From contig JALNZG010000007.1 of assembly GCA_023229425.1 (NCBI GenBank), positions 117,774-181,773 on the forward strand: DNA of 64,000 nucleotides, given 5' to 3'. Position numbers and translations under genes: made by a program. Below, piece by piece: positions 45,008 to 53,711 of the stretch. The stretch's first letter is position 1. Every line of letters begins with the position of its first letter. The notes under the pieces were generated by a model that saw only the letters and a list, made by a program, of their open reading frames with translations, had not been told where the DNA came from and did no database searches. The DNA comes from Ignavibacteriaceae bacterium (GTDB taxonomy: Bacteria; Bacteroidota; Ignavibacteria; Ignavibacteriales; Ignavibacteriaceae).

Positions 45008-45034
45008 GTATCGCAGATTATTAATCTGCGATAC
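45008..45034. repeat. Perfect 12-bp palindrome GTATCGCAGATT/AATCTGCGATAC
   Basis: Arms 45008-45019 and 45023-45034 match perfectly around a 3-base loop. It could fold in RNA but lacks the T-run of a terminator, and it lies 30 bases after the DUF5916 stop. It looks like a dispersed intergenic palindrome. Confidence 0.65.
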
Positions 45035-45201
45035 AAGTTATTGTCTGCTTACCAATGACGATTGGCATTTCTTTTGTTTTATCTCAATTCTCTCTTATTT
45101 TTGATTCCGAAATTCAAATGAGGTTAATAACTCTTCCTCCGATTTCAGATTTTCAATTTTAATACAGTTCTAAATAATTCATCAATAGTTTTGAGACAAT
45201 T

Positions 45202-47034
45202 TTGATCAACTTTACTAATCTAAAAGCGGGCGGGAAAACATTTCTTACAATTCTCCTTTTCCCATCCATTGTTTTTCTAATGGATTTCATCATCCGTTTC
45301 GAGTATTTAAAAATTCTTAACACTACCGGATTTATAAATTATTCACTCTCATTTGTCTATGAAGCGCTTCTCTATACTTTTCTTTTGTGGTTGATATCGT
45401 TTATAAAAAAATCCCGCAAATATGTTGTTCTCTTTTTCGTTTTTTTTATTACCTCACTTCAGCTTTTGGTTTACGGACATTATTTCTACTTCGGAGTTTT
45501 GCCGAACAATTACTCAATCAATTATTTATTCGATCATTCTCACGATGCGCTGACTTTAACGATAGAAAGTTTGCGGAAGGTTTATGCGCTGATCTATCTT
45601 GCGCTTGCTTCAATTCATTTTTATGCTGCATCTTTTTCACTGAAGGAAATTCAATTTATTTCCCGCAAAAAAGGAATAACAATTGCCTCTTTTTTTCTTT
45701 TGATGACGTTGTTTTTTAATAACAATGTAAGATTTCAACCGGCGAGTTACTCATTTACACCGAATACAATCTTTTCGTTTAAGTATGTTTTGCAAGAACG
45801 ATTTTTCGGCGGCAAGTTTTTGATCCAGAATGGATACGTACAGAGGAAATATGAAATTAAAGAACGGGAAAAAATTCCGGCGAAATATAATGTTCTGCTT
45901 TTTATAAGCGAGAGTGTAAAGCGGAATGATCTTCATTACAACGGATACGACAAAGAGACTTCCCCCTTTATTGACAGCTTGATACGAGTGGCGAAAGTTA
46001 TTCCTTTTCCCAATCATTTTTCAAATTCCGTTTCAACGCAGTTCTCGGTACCGATCATTCTTTCCGGAAATTATACTATCGAAAAGTTAAATCAACCATA
46101 CATTTATGATTATATTAAATCATGGACAGATGCCTCCACTTTCTTTTTTTCTTCACAATCGATGCAGACGGATAACATTGATCTAGTCTTTAACACATCT
46201 CTTGATAATTTTATCTGCCAGGAAAACTCGGGCAAACAGATGTTTAACGATAGAGGAATTAACGATCATGATTTGATTCCCGATGTTGCTGATTATTTAA
46301 ATACGATCGGCAAGAAAAAATTTTTTGGAGTGATTCAATTCAACAATACCCATTATCCGTATAAATCTTCGCGCAAGGAATTTATAAAATATAGACCGTG
46401 CCCGCCAACTTCTCTAAATGCTTATGACAATACGATCTATGAACAGGACTTTGTATTGCGTAATTACTTTAAAGTGTTGGAGAAGAAAAATCTTCTTGAT
46501 TCGACGATAATCATTTTTACTTCGGATCACGGCGAAGGTTTCTCTGAGCATAACCACAGCGGACATTTACAAACTTTGTACAACGAAGATATTGCCGTGC
46601 CGTTCTGGATTTATCTTCCGCCGAGTTTCCCGGTTGAGAAGAGAAATATTTTAGCAGAAGTATCAAAAACAAATACTTCGCATCTTTCGATCTTTCCCAC
46701 GATTTTAGATTTGTTTGGATTGCTCGATAACTCCAAATTGAATTTAAAACCTTCGGGACAATCATTGTTTAACCTTGGATCAAATGAAGAAATTCCTTCA
46801 GTTGGACTTGATATGCTCGATACAAAATCAATAGTATATGAAAATTATAAATATGTCTATTCGAAAAAAGATAATATTGAGCGACACGAACTTTATGATT
46901 TATCGGAAGATAAAAAAGAGGTAATTAATCTTTGGGACAAAATCAATAAGCAAACACAAGAGAAGTATCATTCATTTCTTAAAAAGTGGGAAAAGCACAG
47001 AACTTCTTTTACAGTTTTGAATAAACCGTTGTAG
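45202..47034 (+). CDS. Sulfatase-fold membrane protein, phosphoethanolamine-transferase-like
   Basis: A 610-residue protein with about five N-terminal transmembrane helices (about 15-175), then a sulfatase/alkaline-phosphatase-fold domain (about 230-590). NVLLFISESVKRNDLHYNGY, HFSNSVSTQFSVPIILSG (a Thr/Ser nucleophile region like EptA), and FTSDHGEGFSEHNHSGHLQ are the metal-site motifs. It probably transfers a phosphoethanolamine-like group to LPS or another glycan in the periplasm. LTA-synthase-type chemistry is the alternative. The start is TTG at 45202, which fits the hydrophobic N-terminus. Confidence 0.8.
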   Translation: MINFTNLKAGGKTFLTILLFPSIVFLMDFIIRFEYLKILNTTGFINYSLSFVYEALLYTFLLWLISFIKKSRKYVVLFFVFFITSLQLLVYGHYFYFGVLPNNYSINYLFDHSHDALTLTIESLRKVYALIYLALASIHFYAASFSLKEIQFISRKKGITIASFFLLMTLFFNNNVRFQPASYSFTPNTIFSFKYVLQERFFGGKFLIQNGYVQRKYEIKEREKIPAKYNVLLFISESVKRNDLHYNGYDKETSPFIDSLIRVAKVIPFPNHFSNSVSTQFSVPIILSGNYTIEKLNQPYIYDYIKSWTDASTFFFSSQSMQTDNIDLVFNTSLDNFICQENSGKQMFNDRGINDHDLIPDVADYLNTIGKKKFFGVIQFNNTHYPYKSSRKEFIKYRPCPPTSLNAYDNTIYEQDFVLRNYFKVLEKKNLLDSTIIIFTSDHGEGFSEHNHSGHLQTLYNEDIAVPFWIYLPPSFPVEKRNILAEVSKTNTSHLSIFPTILDLFGLLDNSKLNLKPSGQSLFNLGSNEEIPSVGLDMLDTKSIVYENYKYVYSKKDNIERHELYDLSEDKKEVINLWDKINKQTQEKYHSFLKKWEKHRTSFTVLNKPL

Positions 47035-47132
47035 AAACAGTGGAAAGTGGAAAGTAAAAAGTAGAAAAAAAAAGAATTCTAAAATTCGAAAGCAACCTTT
47101 AAAGCGACAAACGGCCATCAGCTAAAACCCAA

Positions 47133-47158
47133 TAAAAAAAGCCGCCAGATGGCGGCTT
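47133..47158 (-). terminator. Rho-independent terminator of the cytochrome operon
   Basis: The stem AAGCCGCC/GGCGGCTT (47139-47146 and 47151-47158) with a 4-base loop has a run of A on the plus strand at 47134-47140. That run is a T-tail on the minus strand, so it ends transcripts of the gene at 47189. Confidence 0.85.
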
Positions 47159-47188
47159 CGTACATAGAGGACCAATAATAAATGAAAA

Positions 47189-48304
47189 TTATTTTATTAG
47201 ATTCATTTTTATTGATTGTACATAATTTCCGGCTTGAATTCGAACAAAATAAATTCCGCTCGTTACTTTATTACCTAGTTCGTTTACAGTATCCCATGAA
47301 GTTTGGAATGAGCCTGCGTTGTAGGCTTCATGGTTTACCAATGTTTTAACTAAAGTCCCTTGAATATCATAAACCGCAAGATAGACTTTCTCCGGTTGCG
47401 GAATTGAGAAACGGATGGTTGTACTTGGATTAAAAGGATTTGGATAATTTTGCACGAGATGGTATTCTTTTGGAGTAGTAGAGATTTGTTCAACAACTTC
47501 ACTGGCTCCATGCGGGGTACCATGACACGGTGTACAATTCATCTGTGTCATTACATTATTCAATAATGTTGTTCCGTGGCAAGTTTGGCATTGAGCAACT
47601 GTAGCACTAGTTACAAAAGTAGAAACAAATGTCTGTGCAAAATATGCGTTAAGAATTTCTGCTGTTTTTGCGGCAAGGTCACCTGCCAAGCGAGCGCATC
47701 TTTCTTTTCTTTCAATGTCTCCGACTTTTTTCTTTGCAGTAATGCACCATTGGGTAACTGAAGCATGGCAGATAACACTGCCGCTTATGTTTTGGGGAAG
47801 CGCACCCACATATTTTGCGTCAACATATTTTCCATCAATTGAAGCTTGATTGGCAGCATCAGACGGTAATTTTTCTGCTGAAGCCCAACCCCAGATTTCA
47901 TTTATTAATTTACCTGAGTCAGCTTTATTAACCACAAGACTAATGATTGCCGCTGCGCCATTAACTGTACCGCAAAGCGTTCCCCATCCGTTACCGCCGC
48001 CACGGCCGAACAACATAACTTCCATCGGAATCCCGCCCCACGGGTCAGGCAGTTTTTCCGTTAAAGCCTGAGTAAACGCACCAAAAACTCCGGAACAGCA
48101 ATCTTTGTCAGACCAATACAAATGATGGGCTCTTAATCTTATATCTTCAGGGTCAAGGGTTTGATAAGTCATTGGCCAGGCGGTTACTTTAGTACCGGCT
48201 GTAGCTGTTGTGGCTAAACTTGCTAAACTTGCAATTGCTGTAGCTCCAATTGCAGCTTTGGAAGCATTTACCAAGAAATCTTTTCTCGTAAGGTTCTCTT
48301 TCAT
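47189..48304 (-). CDS. Split-Soret-like diheme cytochrome with C_GCAxxG_C_C domain and T9SS tag
   Basis: A 371-residue exported redox protein. The N-terminus has a TRKDFL-AAIGATA signal, resembling a weak Tat-type signal. The C_GCAxxG_C_C core (CCSGVFGAFTQ about 69-79, FGRGGGNGWGTLCGTVNGAA about 99-118) matches split-Soret cytochrome c. Two c-heme sites follow, CQTCH and CTPCH (about 243-265). A type A T9SS sorting domain (about 285-371; YHLVQNYPNPFNPS) ends it. In Desulfovibrio the split-Soret protein holds two hemes and a [2Fe-2S] cluster; here a surface-exported version is inferred. It overlaps the TPR gene by 4 bases and is followed by a terminator. Confidence 0.8.
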   Translation of the reverse strand: MKENLTRKDFLVNASKAAIGATAIASLASLATTATAGTKVTAWPMTYQTLDPEDIRLRAHHLYWSDKDCCSGVFGAFTQALTEKLPDPWGGIPMEVMLFGRGGGNGWGTLCGTVNGAAAIISLVVNKADSGKLINEIWGWASAEKLPSDAANQASIDGKYVDAKYVGALPQNISGSVICHASVTQWCITAKKKVGDIERKERCARLAGDLAAKTAEILNAYFAQTFVSTFVTSATVAQCQTCHGTTLLNNVMTQMNCTPCHGTPHGASEVVEQISTTPKEYHLVQNYPNPFNPSTTIRFSIPQPEKVYLAVYDIQGTLVKTLVNHEAYNAGSFQTSWDTVNELGNKVTSGIYFVRIQAGNYVQSIKMNLIK

Positions 48305-48768
48305 ATTAACTCCTTTTGTTGGGATTTATTTATTGTTTGGAATAGGTTCTTCTTTAGATTTTCTATAATCAAGTCAATTTTAGGCTCGGAAGGATTCTTT
48401 TGTCTCGCTATTTCAAAATATTTTAGAGATTCATTAATATTGCAATACAGCAACAATAACCCCAGCACATAAAATTTAGTAAACTCATTTTCATAAGTAA
48501 CAACATCGTTTTCAATATTGGCGATAAGCCCAGGACACGGACAATCGTCGGCTTGAGGATTCGTATCGGTTATAACTTCAATGTCGGTGGAAATTAAGGA
48601 TAAGAATAGATCAAGCGCTTCTCGTGGTTTATTGATCTGCGTATAACAAATAATTAACTTTTTGGTTAATCTTTTGTTCTGCGTTAATTGAATAGACAGC
48701 TCTAATTCTTTTGCGGCAAGATTATATTTCCGCATCATGAAATATTGATTTGCAAGCATTTCTTCCAT
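48301..48768 (-). CDS. Small TPR-like protein
   Basis: A 155-residue helical protein with TPR-like repeats (FMMRKYNLAAKELELSIQL, KPREALDLFLSLI, ESLKYFEIARQKNPSEPK). DDCPCPG is a Cys pair in the middle. It has no signal peptide. Its stop overlaps the cytochrome start (ATGA), so the two are translated together. It may be a chaperone or regulator of the cytochrome, but no function is known. Starts at M4 (48759) or later are possible, given the promoter position close to 48768. Confidence 0.6.
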   Translation of the reverse strand: MEEMLANQYFMMRKYNLAAKELELSIQLTQNKRLTKKLIICYTQINKPREALDLFLSLISTDIEVITDTNPQADDCPCPGLIANIENDVVTYENEFTKFYVLGLLLLYCNINESLKYFEIARQKNPSEPKIDLIIENLKKNLFQTINKSQQKELI

Positions 48769-48781
48769 AATGCTTCTTCAA

Positions 48782-48797
48782 CTCAATTGAAATGCCA
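48782..48797 (-). promoter_or_regulatory. Candidate sigma-54 (-24/-12) promoter
   Basis: On the minus strand TGGCAT-N5-TTGAG resembles the consensus TGGCAC-N5-TTGCA (the -24 half is nearly perfect, the -12 half partial). It sits 14 bases upstream of the TPR start codon and beside a gene for a sigma-54 activator. The last two bases of the -12 half do not match. Confidence 0.45.
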
Positions 48798-48866
48798 GAA
48801 ATATTTTATGAAGGAAAGGGCTTTTTAGGGGTTTTAATTTGGGGAATGTTTCAAAAGATAAAGGAC

Positions 48867-48893
48867 TGTTGCAACATTTTGTTGCGACGCAAC
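48867..48893 (-). promoter_or_regulatory. Tandem palindromes, candidate activator binding sites
   Basis: TGTTGCAACA (48867-48876) is a perfect palindrome, and GTTGCGACGCAAC (48881-48893) a second one with the same GTTGC half-site, centres 15.5 bases apart. They lie 75-110 bases upstream of the sigma-54-like element, the usual place for enhancer sites, and just after the activator gene stop. Confidence 0.55.
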
Positions 48894-48896
48894 GGT

Positions 48897-50213
48897 TTAT
48901 CCTTCAATTCCAAATGTTTTCAGGTACCTCCAGAGAGTAGACCTGTTAATTTCTAATTCCTCAGCCGCTTTGCTTCTGTTCCATTTATGCTTCTCAAGAA
49001 TTTTGACTATTTCGCTTGCTTGCAATTTTTGTCTGCTTATTTTTTTAACTTTTTCGAAACAAGGTTTATCTGATTTAATTGCTTTTGGAAGTTTACAAAC
49101 ATCAATTGGTATTCCGGCTCTTGATCTTACAAAAGCATATTCTATTGCATTTTCCAATTCCCTAACGTTTCCAGGCCAAGTATAGTTTGAAAGGGAGTCA
49201 ATCACTTCGTCATTCATTTCTGGTATCTCTTTTTGATAGATCAGTGAAAACTTTTTTAAGAAGTGATTTGCAAGGAATAAAATATCTTCTCTCCGATTTT
49301 GAAGAGGAGGTAAATGAATAGGAATCACATTTAACCGAAAAAAAAGATCTTCTCTAAACTTTCCTTCTTTAATAGCTTTTTCGATATTCACATTTGTTGC
49401 CGCAATAATCCTTACATCAACTTTGCGGGTAATCGATTCACCAACTTTCTCAAAAGTGCCGTCTTGGATAACCCGAAGTAACTGCATCTGCATTTGAGGT
49501 GGCATTTCACCAATCTCATCTAAAAAGATGGTTCCGTTATTTGCAAGTTCAAATCTACCGATTCTATCTTTTAAAGCATCGGTAAAGGCTCCTTTTACAT
49601 GTCCAAAAAGTTCGCTCGCCAAAAGATTGGGAGGTAAGACTGCGCAATTCACCTTTACGTAAGGTTTATCTTTTCGGAGGCTGGTTGCTTGAATTGCGTC
49701 GGCGATCAATTCCTTTCCGGTTCCCGTTTCTCCGGTAATAAGGGCGCTTGCATTGCAACTTGAAATTTCAAGGATCAGATCAAAAATGTCCTCCATTTCC
49801 CTGCTAAAACCCACGATCCCATAGAAGTGAGTGTTTTTTATAAGATATTTTTCAACATTTTGCTGTTGCTCGATTTCTCTAAAGGTGATAACGCCGCCCA
49901 CGATTTTTGTAGAATCGTTTTTTAGGAGAACGGCATTTAACCTTATGTCTTTGGTTTGATCTTTGCATTGAATCTTAGAATCAAAATCATAGATCGTCTT
50001 CCCGGATTCTAAAACCCGAACGATAGGACACCGGTTATCGCAGTATTTTGATTTGAAAACATTCTTACAATATTTCCCGATCACGTCATTGCGATTTAAT
50101 CCGGTAATTCTTTCAGCCGCATCGTTAAAGAATTTAATTCTAAATTCTTCATCAACAGAAAAAACACCTTCGGCAAGAGAATGAAGAATTTCGTTTTGAA
50201 AATTAGTTTCCAT
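48897..50213 (-). CDS. Sigma-54-dependent Fis-family activator with PAS domain
   Basis: A 438-residue enhancer-binding protein. An N-terminal PAS domain (about 5-110) carries a Cys cluster in YCKNVFKSKYCDNRCPI, which could bind a metal or Fe-S centre. The AAA+ domain has Walker A GETGTGKE, the loop GAFTDA (in place of GAFTGA) and FLDEIGEMP (Walker B). The C-terminal Fis-type HTH is NRSKAAEELEINRSTLWRYLK. It probably activates the cytochrome/TPR operon just downstream. I use the ATG at 50213. A TTG at 50231 that overlaps the ccdA stop is an alternative. It may also be read from the arsenic transcript. Confidence 0.85.
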   Translation of the reverse strand: METNFQNEILHSLAEGVFSVDEEFRIKFFNDAAERITGLNRNDVIGKYCKNVFKSKYCDNRCPIVRVLESGKTIYDFDSKIQCKDQTKDIRLNAVLLKNDSTKIVGGVITFREIEQQQNVEKYLIKNTHFYGIVGFSREMEDIFDLILEISSCNASALITGETGTGKELIADAIQATSLRKDKPYVKVNCAVLPPNLLASELFGHVKGAFTDALKDRIGRFELANNGTIFLDEIGEMPPQMQMQLLRVIQDGTFEKVGESITRKVDVRIIAATNVNIEKAIKEGKFREDLFFRLNVIPIHLPPLQNRREDILFLANHFLKKFSLIYQKEIPEMNDEVIDSLSNYTWPGNVRELENAIEYAFVRSRAGIPIDVCKLPKAIKSDKPCFEKVKKISRQKLQASEIVKILEKHKWNRSKAAEELEINRSTLWRYLKTFGIEG

Positions 50214-50227
50214 TTTAGGTAGAAAAA

Positions 50228-50926
50228 TCAAGTTTGATTAATGATTAAATAAATCCCACCAAAGATAACCAGAACTCCGCAAACTCTTTTTATCCATAAA
50301 ATTGTTTTAGACTCTTCGCTCCAATTCAAATATTTCTGAACTTTTCCGGTCAAGGTACCTGCACCAACAATCACTGAACAATGACCGATTCCAAATGCTA
50401 AAAGAAATATCATTGCAAGCACATAATTTGTTTGAGCGGTTTGGAATACAATTCCGAGCACCGGAGCCATATACGCAAATGTACATGGTCCTAACGCTAA
50501 TCCGAAAAGTAAACCAAGAACTAATGCAGCCCATAAGCCTTTTGCTTTTGTCTGCTTTAATCCTCTGTTCCAATCAAGTTTAATAATATCAAGAAGATAA
50601 AGTCCAACAAGAAAAAAAATTCCGGCGACAAGATAATTCCCGATACCTCCAATATCTCCCATCAATCTTCCGAGCGACGCGGTGATAATTCCAATCAGAG
50701 CAATTGTAATTAATATTCCCAAAGAGAAAATAAGTGAGATATAAAATGTTCTTCGCATGGAAATTTTTCCTTGTGAGCTGATGAAGCCAACAACAAGAGG
50801 GATACTTGATAAATGACATGGCGATAGAAGTATTGATAATATTCCCCACGCGAATGAAGCAACAACTGACAGCCAGACAGCGCCGTTCATTGCTTCATAT
50901 AGCGAATTGAAAATGCCGTCAATCAT
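50228..50926 (-). CDS. ccdA: CcdA-like thiol-disulfide membrane transporter
   Basis: A 232-residue protein with six transmembrane helices of the CcdA/DsbD type. LLSPCHLSSIPLVVGFIS and LALGPCTFAYMAPVLG hold the two conserved membrane cysteines. CcdA moves electrons from cytoplasmic thioredoxin to periplasmic thiol proteins. It lies 1 base after the periplasmic thioredoxin-like gene and in line with the arsenic operon, so it may feed reduced thiols to it. Confidence 0.85.
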   Translation of the reverse strand: MIDGIFNSLYEAMNGAVWLSVVASFAWGILSILLSPCHLSSIPLVVGFISSQGKISMRRTFYISLIFSLGILITIALIGIITASLGRLMGDIGGIGNYLVAGIFFLVGLYLLDIIKLDWNRGLKQTKAKGLWAALVLGLLFGLALGPCTFAYMAPVLGIVFQTAQTNYVLAMIFLLAFGIGHCSVIVGAGTLTGKVQKYLNWSEESKTILWIKRVCGVLVIFGGIYLIINQT

Positions 50927-50927
50927 A

Positions 50928-51302
50928 TTATCCCTTCTTACTAATCGGTTTTATCCCTTTTCCTTGCAGAAGTTTATCTATTTCCTTTTCCGGATAAAAT
51001 CCCTCGTGACGGAAAAACTCTTTTCCTTTTTCATCAAGAAAAACTTGGGTTGGAATTAGTTTGATCCCATATTTTTGTGCAAATGGTTTTTGTTCAGGCG
51101 TCCAGACATCATAAAAAGTAACTTTTACTTGTTCTCCATACTTTGCTGAAATCGCTTTCATAACCGGCTGCATTTGTTTGCACGGGATACAGTTTACCGA
51201 GCCAAGTTCTATAAATGTTACTTTCGGTTTTGTTTGACCAAAGGTTAGTCCTACCAATAAAAACATTACAACCAATAAGTTTGATATTTTTAAGTTATGC
51301 AT
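50928..51302 (-). CDS. Periplasmic thioredoxin-like protein
   Basis: A 124-residue protein with a signal peptide (1-22) and a thioredoxin fold. The active site is CIPC (ELGSVNCIPCKQMQPVM). The cis-Pro block IKLIPTQVFLDEKG is also present. It should act outside the cytoplasmic membrane with CcdA as electron donor. The gene is 1 base from the CcdA gene and 1 base from the small thioredoxin gene. Confidence 0.85.
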   Translation of the reverse strand: MHNLKISNLLVVMFLLVGLTFGQTKPKVTFIELGSVNCIPCKQMQPVMKAISAKYGEQVKVTFYDVWTPEQKPFAQKYGIKLIPTQVFLDEKGKEFFRHEGFYPEKEIDKLLQGKGIKPISKKG

Positions 51303-51303
51303 T

Positions 51304-51543
51304 TTAATTTCCCTTCAACCAATTTGTAATTTGTTCATCTTTCGGAATGATGCCATAACTTTTTACCTTTTCGTTTATTACTAAACCCGGAGTCATCATT
51401 ATACCGTAGCCAACAATTTCTTGAAGGTCGGTTACTTTTTCAACAACCGCATCTATACTATTTGAAGCGACTAATTCTCTAACTTTTGCCTCAAGCGTTT
51501 GGCACTTCTTACATCCGGTGCCAAGGATTTTTACTGAAACCAT
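51304..51543 (-). CDS. Small redox-active disulfide protein (thioredoxin-like)
   Basis: A 79-residue protein of the TIGR00412 family: KILGTGCKKCQTLEAKVRELV has the CxxC site, and YGIMMTPGLVINEKV the cis-Pro turn. Such proteins often accompany permeases of the DUF318/ArsP type, and the next gene upstream is one. It probably reduces a substrate or keeps a permease cysteine reduced. Confidence 0.85.
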   Translation of the reverse strand: MVSVKILGTGCKKCQTLEAKVRELVASNSIDAVVEKVTDLQEIVGYGIMMTPGLVINEKVKSYGIIPKDEQITNWLKGN

Positions 51544-51556
51544 TTATTTTTCTCCT

Positions 51557-52600
51557 TTAGTAAATAAAATTGAATATATACCCGACAATAATAATTCCTA
51601 CCGCTACAATTCCGACAAAGGTAAAAATCAATCGTAGTTTCAAAACCTTTCTAAGAATGATTGTTTCGGGAAGTGATAAACCGATTACAGCCATCATAAA
51701 TGCCAAAACTGTTCCAAGCGACGCTCCTTTTTCAAGCAATGCTTGAACAATCGGTATTATTCCCGCAGCATTCGAATACATAGGCACACCAAGTAAGACA
51801 GCAGCCGGAACAGACCACCACGCGCTCTTGCCCATCAATCCAGCCATAAAATTTTCCGGCACATATCCGTGTATTCCCGCCCCGACAGCGATACCGATTA
51901 AAATGTATATCCAAACTTTGCTAACAATTTCTTTTACCGCGTCAATACCGGCGGTAATTCTTCGTGTGAAAGCAATTTTTTCTTCTTCTATATCAAGGTG
52001 TCCGGCTTTAACTTCATATACCCATGGTTCAACAAATCTTTCTAATTTTAATCTTCCGATTATGTAACCGGAGATTATTGCAATTAGTAATCCGGTTGAC
52101 ATATATAAGAGAACTGTCTTCCATCCGAACAAACCAAAAAGAAGAACAAGTGCCACTTCGTTTATCATCGGGGCGGCAATCAGAAAAGAAAATGTTACTC
52201 CGAGCGGAACGCCGCTTTCTATAAATCCAAGAAAAAGAGGAATTGCAGAACACGAGCAGAAAGGAGTTACAATTCCAAGTAAACTTGCCATTACATTTCC
52301 CGTAAAAAGTTTTTTACCGCCAAGCATTTTTCTTGTCCTCTCCGGAGAAAAATAGCTTCGGATAATTCCAACTACAAATACAATTAGTGTAAGAAGAAGC
52401 AAAACTTTCGGGACTTCAAAAACAAAAAACCAAATTGCATCGGTTAAATGTGTTTTAGGTGTAAGACCAATCAAAGAAAATATTAATAAGTCAGTAATTT
52501 TTTCTAAATTCAGATAGAGTAAAAGCCATAAAGGGAATAACAACACCGGAATTAGGAATTTGGATATTTCTTTGTTCAATTTATTCGATAGATAATTCAT
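51557..52600 (-). CDS. ArsP-like permease (DUF318/PF03773)
   Basis: A membrane permease of about 347 residues with roughly eight helices. TPFCSCSAIPLFLGFIESGVP is the conserved Cys-rich segment of ArsP_1 permeases, several of which export methylated trivalent arsenic. The downstream EVALVLLFGLFGWKT and YSNAAGIIPIVQALLEKGASLGT blocks are typical. With ArsM upstream in the same operon, efflux of methylarsenite is plausible. I use the ATG at 52600 rather than a TTG at 52624 that overlaps acr3. The specific substrate is not proven. Confidence 0.8.
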   Translation of the reverse strand: MNYLSNKLNKEISKFLIPVLLFPLWLLLYLNLEKITDLLIFSLIGLTPKTHLTDAIWFFVFEVPKVLLLLTLIVFVVGIIRSYFSPERTRKMLGGKKLFTGNVMASLLGIVTPFCSCSAIPLFLGFIESGVPLGVTFSFLIAAPMINEVALVLLFGLFGWKTVLLYMSTGLLIAIISGYIIGRLKLERFVEPWVYEVKAGHLDIEEEKIAFTRRITAGIDAVKEIVSKVWIYILIGIAVGAGIHGYVPENFMAGLMGKSAWWSVPAAVLLGVPMYSNAAGIIPIVQALLEKGASLGTVLAFMMAVIGLSLPETIILRKVLKLRLIFTFVGIVAVGIIIVGYIFNFIY

Positions 52601-52614
52601 TTTAATACCAATTA

Positions 52615-53697
52615 TTACGGGCAAACATCAGGAGCTTTAACTGTTCCTTCTTCAACATTCTTGAAATACTTTTTCTGAAACCACAACGAAACATTTACCA
52701 ATCCAATTAATACCGGTACTTCTACAAGAGGACCAATAACTGCGGCAAATGCCTCACCGCTATTTATTCCGAAGACTGCAACCGCCACGGCAATTGCTAA
52801 CTCAAAATTGTTACTAGCTGCAGTAAATGAAAGCGTTGCTGTCTTTGAGTAATCAGCGCCAATCTTTTTCCCCATATAAAATGAGACGAGAAACATTATT
52901 ACAAAGTAGATCAGAAGCGGAATTGCAATCCGTGCAACATCAAGCGGAATCTTTACTATATATTCTCCTTTAAGCGAGAACATAACTATGATCGTAAAAA
53001 GTAGTGCAACCAAAGTGATTGGAGAAATCTTCGGAATAAACTTTGTCTGATACCACTCTTTGTTTTTCAGTTTGATCAAAGTGAAGCGGGTAATTATTCC
53101 GGCTAAAAAAGGAATTCCGAGATAAATGAAAACGCTTTCTGCAATCTGTCCGATGGTGATATCAACTTTGAAAGACTGCAATCCAAGCCAGTTGGGAAGA
53201 ACGGTTAGGAAAACATACGCATAAATTGAAAAGAAGAGGACTTGAAAAATTGAGTTGAACGCAACCAATCCGGCGGCATATTCGGTATCACCTTTAGCAA
53301 GTTCATTCCAAACGATGACCATTGCAATGCAACGTGCTAATCCGATGAGAATTAAGCCAGTCATATAATGCGGGTAGTCTTGTAAAAATATTATCGCAAG
53401 AAAGAACATCAGTATTGGCCCGATGATCCAATTCTGAACAAGCGAAAGAGAAAGAATTTTTACGTTTTTGAATACATCTCCAAGCTCTTCATATTTAACT
53501 TTTGCAAGTGGAGGATACATCATTAAAATCAATCCTACGGCAATTAGAATGTTGGTCGTTCCAGATTGAAATGAATTCCAGAATCCGACTATTCCAGGAA
53601 AGAGATAACCGGAAAAAACTCCGATGAACATTGTGAGAAATATCCACAACGTTAAATAGCGATCAAGGAATGAAAGTTTTTTTGTAAGCGAACTCAT
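52615..53697 (-). CDS. acr3: ACR3-type arsenite efflux transporter
   Basis: A 360-residue transporter with ten predicted helices. SFLDRYLTLWIFLTMFIGVFSG, NWIIGPILMFFLA and RCIAMVIVWNELAKGD are the ACR3 signatures. TFTAASNNFELAIAVAVAVFG is a second conserved block. It expels arsenite using the proton gradient. The gene lies 14 bases after arsC and 14 before the permease. Confidence 0.9.
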   Translation of the reverse strand: MSSLTKKLSFLDRYLTLWIFLTMFIGVFSGYLFPGIVGFWNSFQSGTTNILIAVGLILMMYPPLAKVKYEELGDVFKNVKILSLSLVQNWIIGPILMFFLAIIFLQDYPHYMTGLILIGLARCIAMVIVWNELAKGDTEYAAGLVAFNSIFQVLFFSIYAYVFLTVLPNWLGLQSFKVDITIGQIAESVFIYLGIPFLAGIITRFTLIKLKNKEWYQTKFIPKISPITLVALLFTIIVMFSLKGEYIVKIPLDVARIAIPLLIYFVIMFLVSFYMGKKIGADYSKTATLSFTAASNNFELAIAVAVAVFGINSGEAFAAVIGPLVEVPVLIGLVNVSLWFQKKYFKNVEEGTVKAPDVCP

Positions 53698-53711
53698 CTT
53701 TACTCCTCTTT

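Noticed and set aside
45387..45719. A 110-codon frame within the sulfatase-fold gene
   Set aside because: It overlaps the membrane part of a convincing gene in another frame and has no start signal or family resemblance.
47133..47158. A plus-strand terminator for the sulfatase-fold gene
   Set aside because: The A/T run is on the left side of the stem, so the T-tail belongs to minus-strand transcripts.
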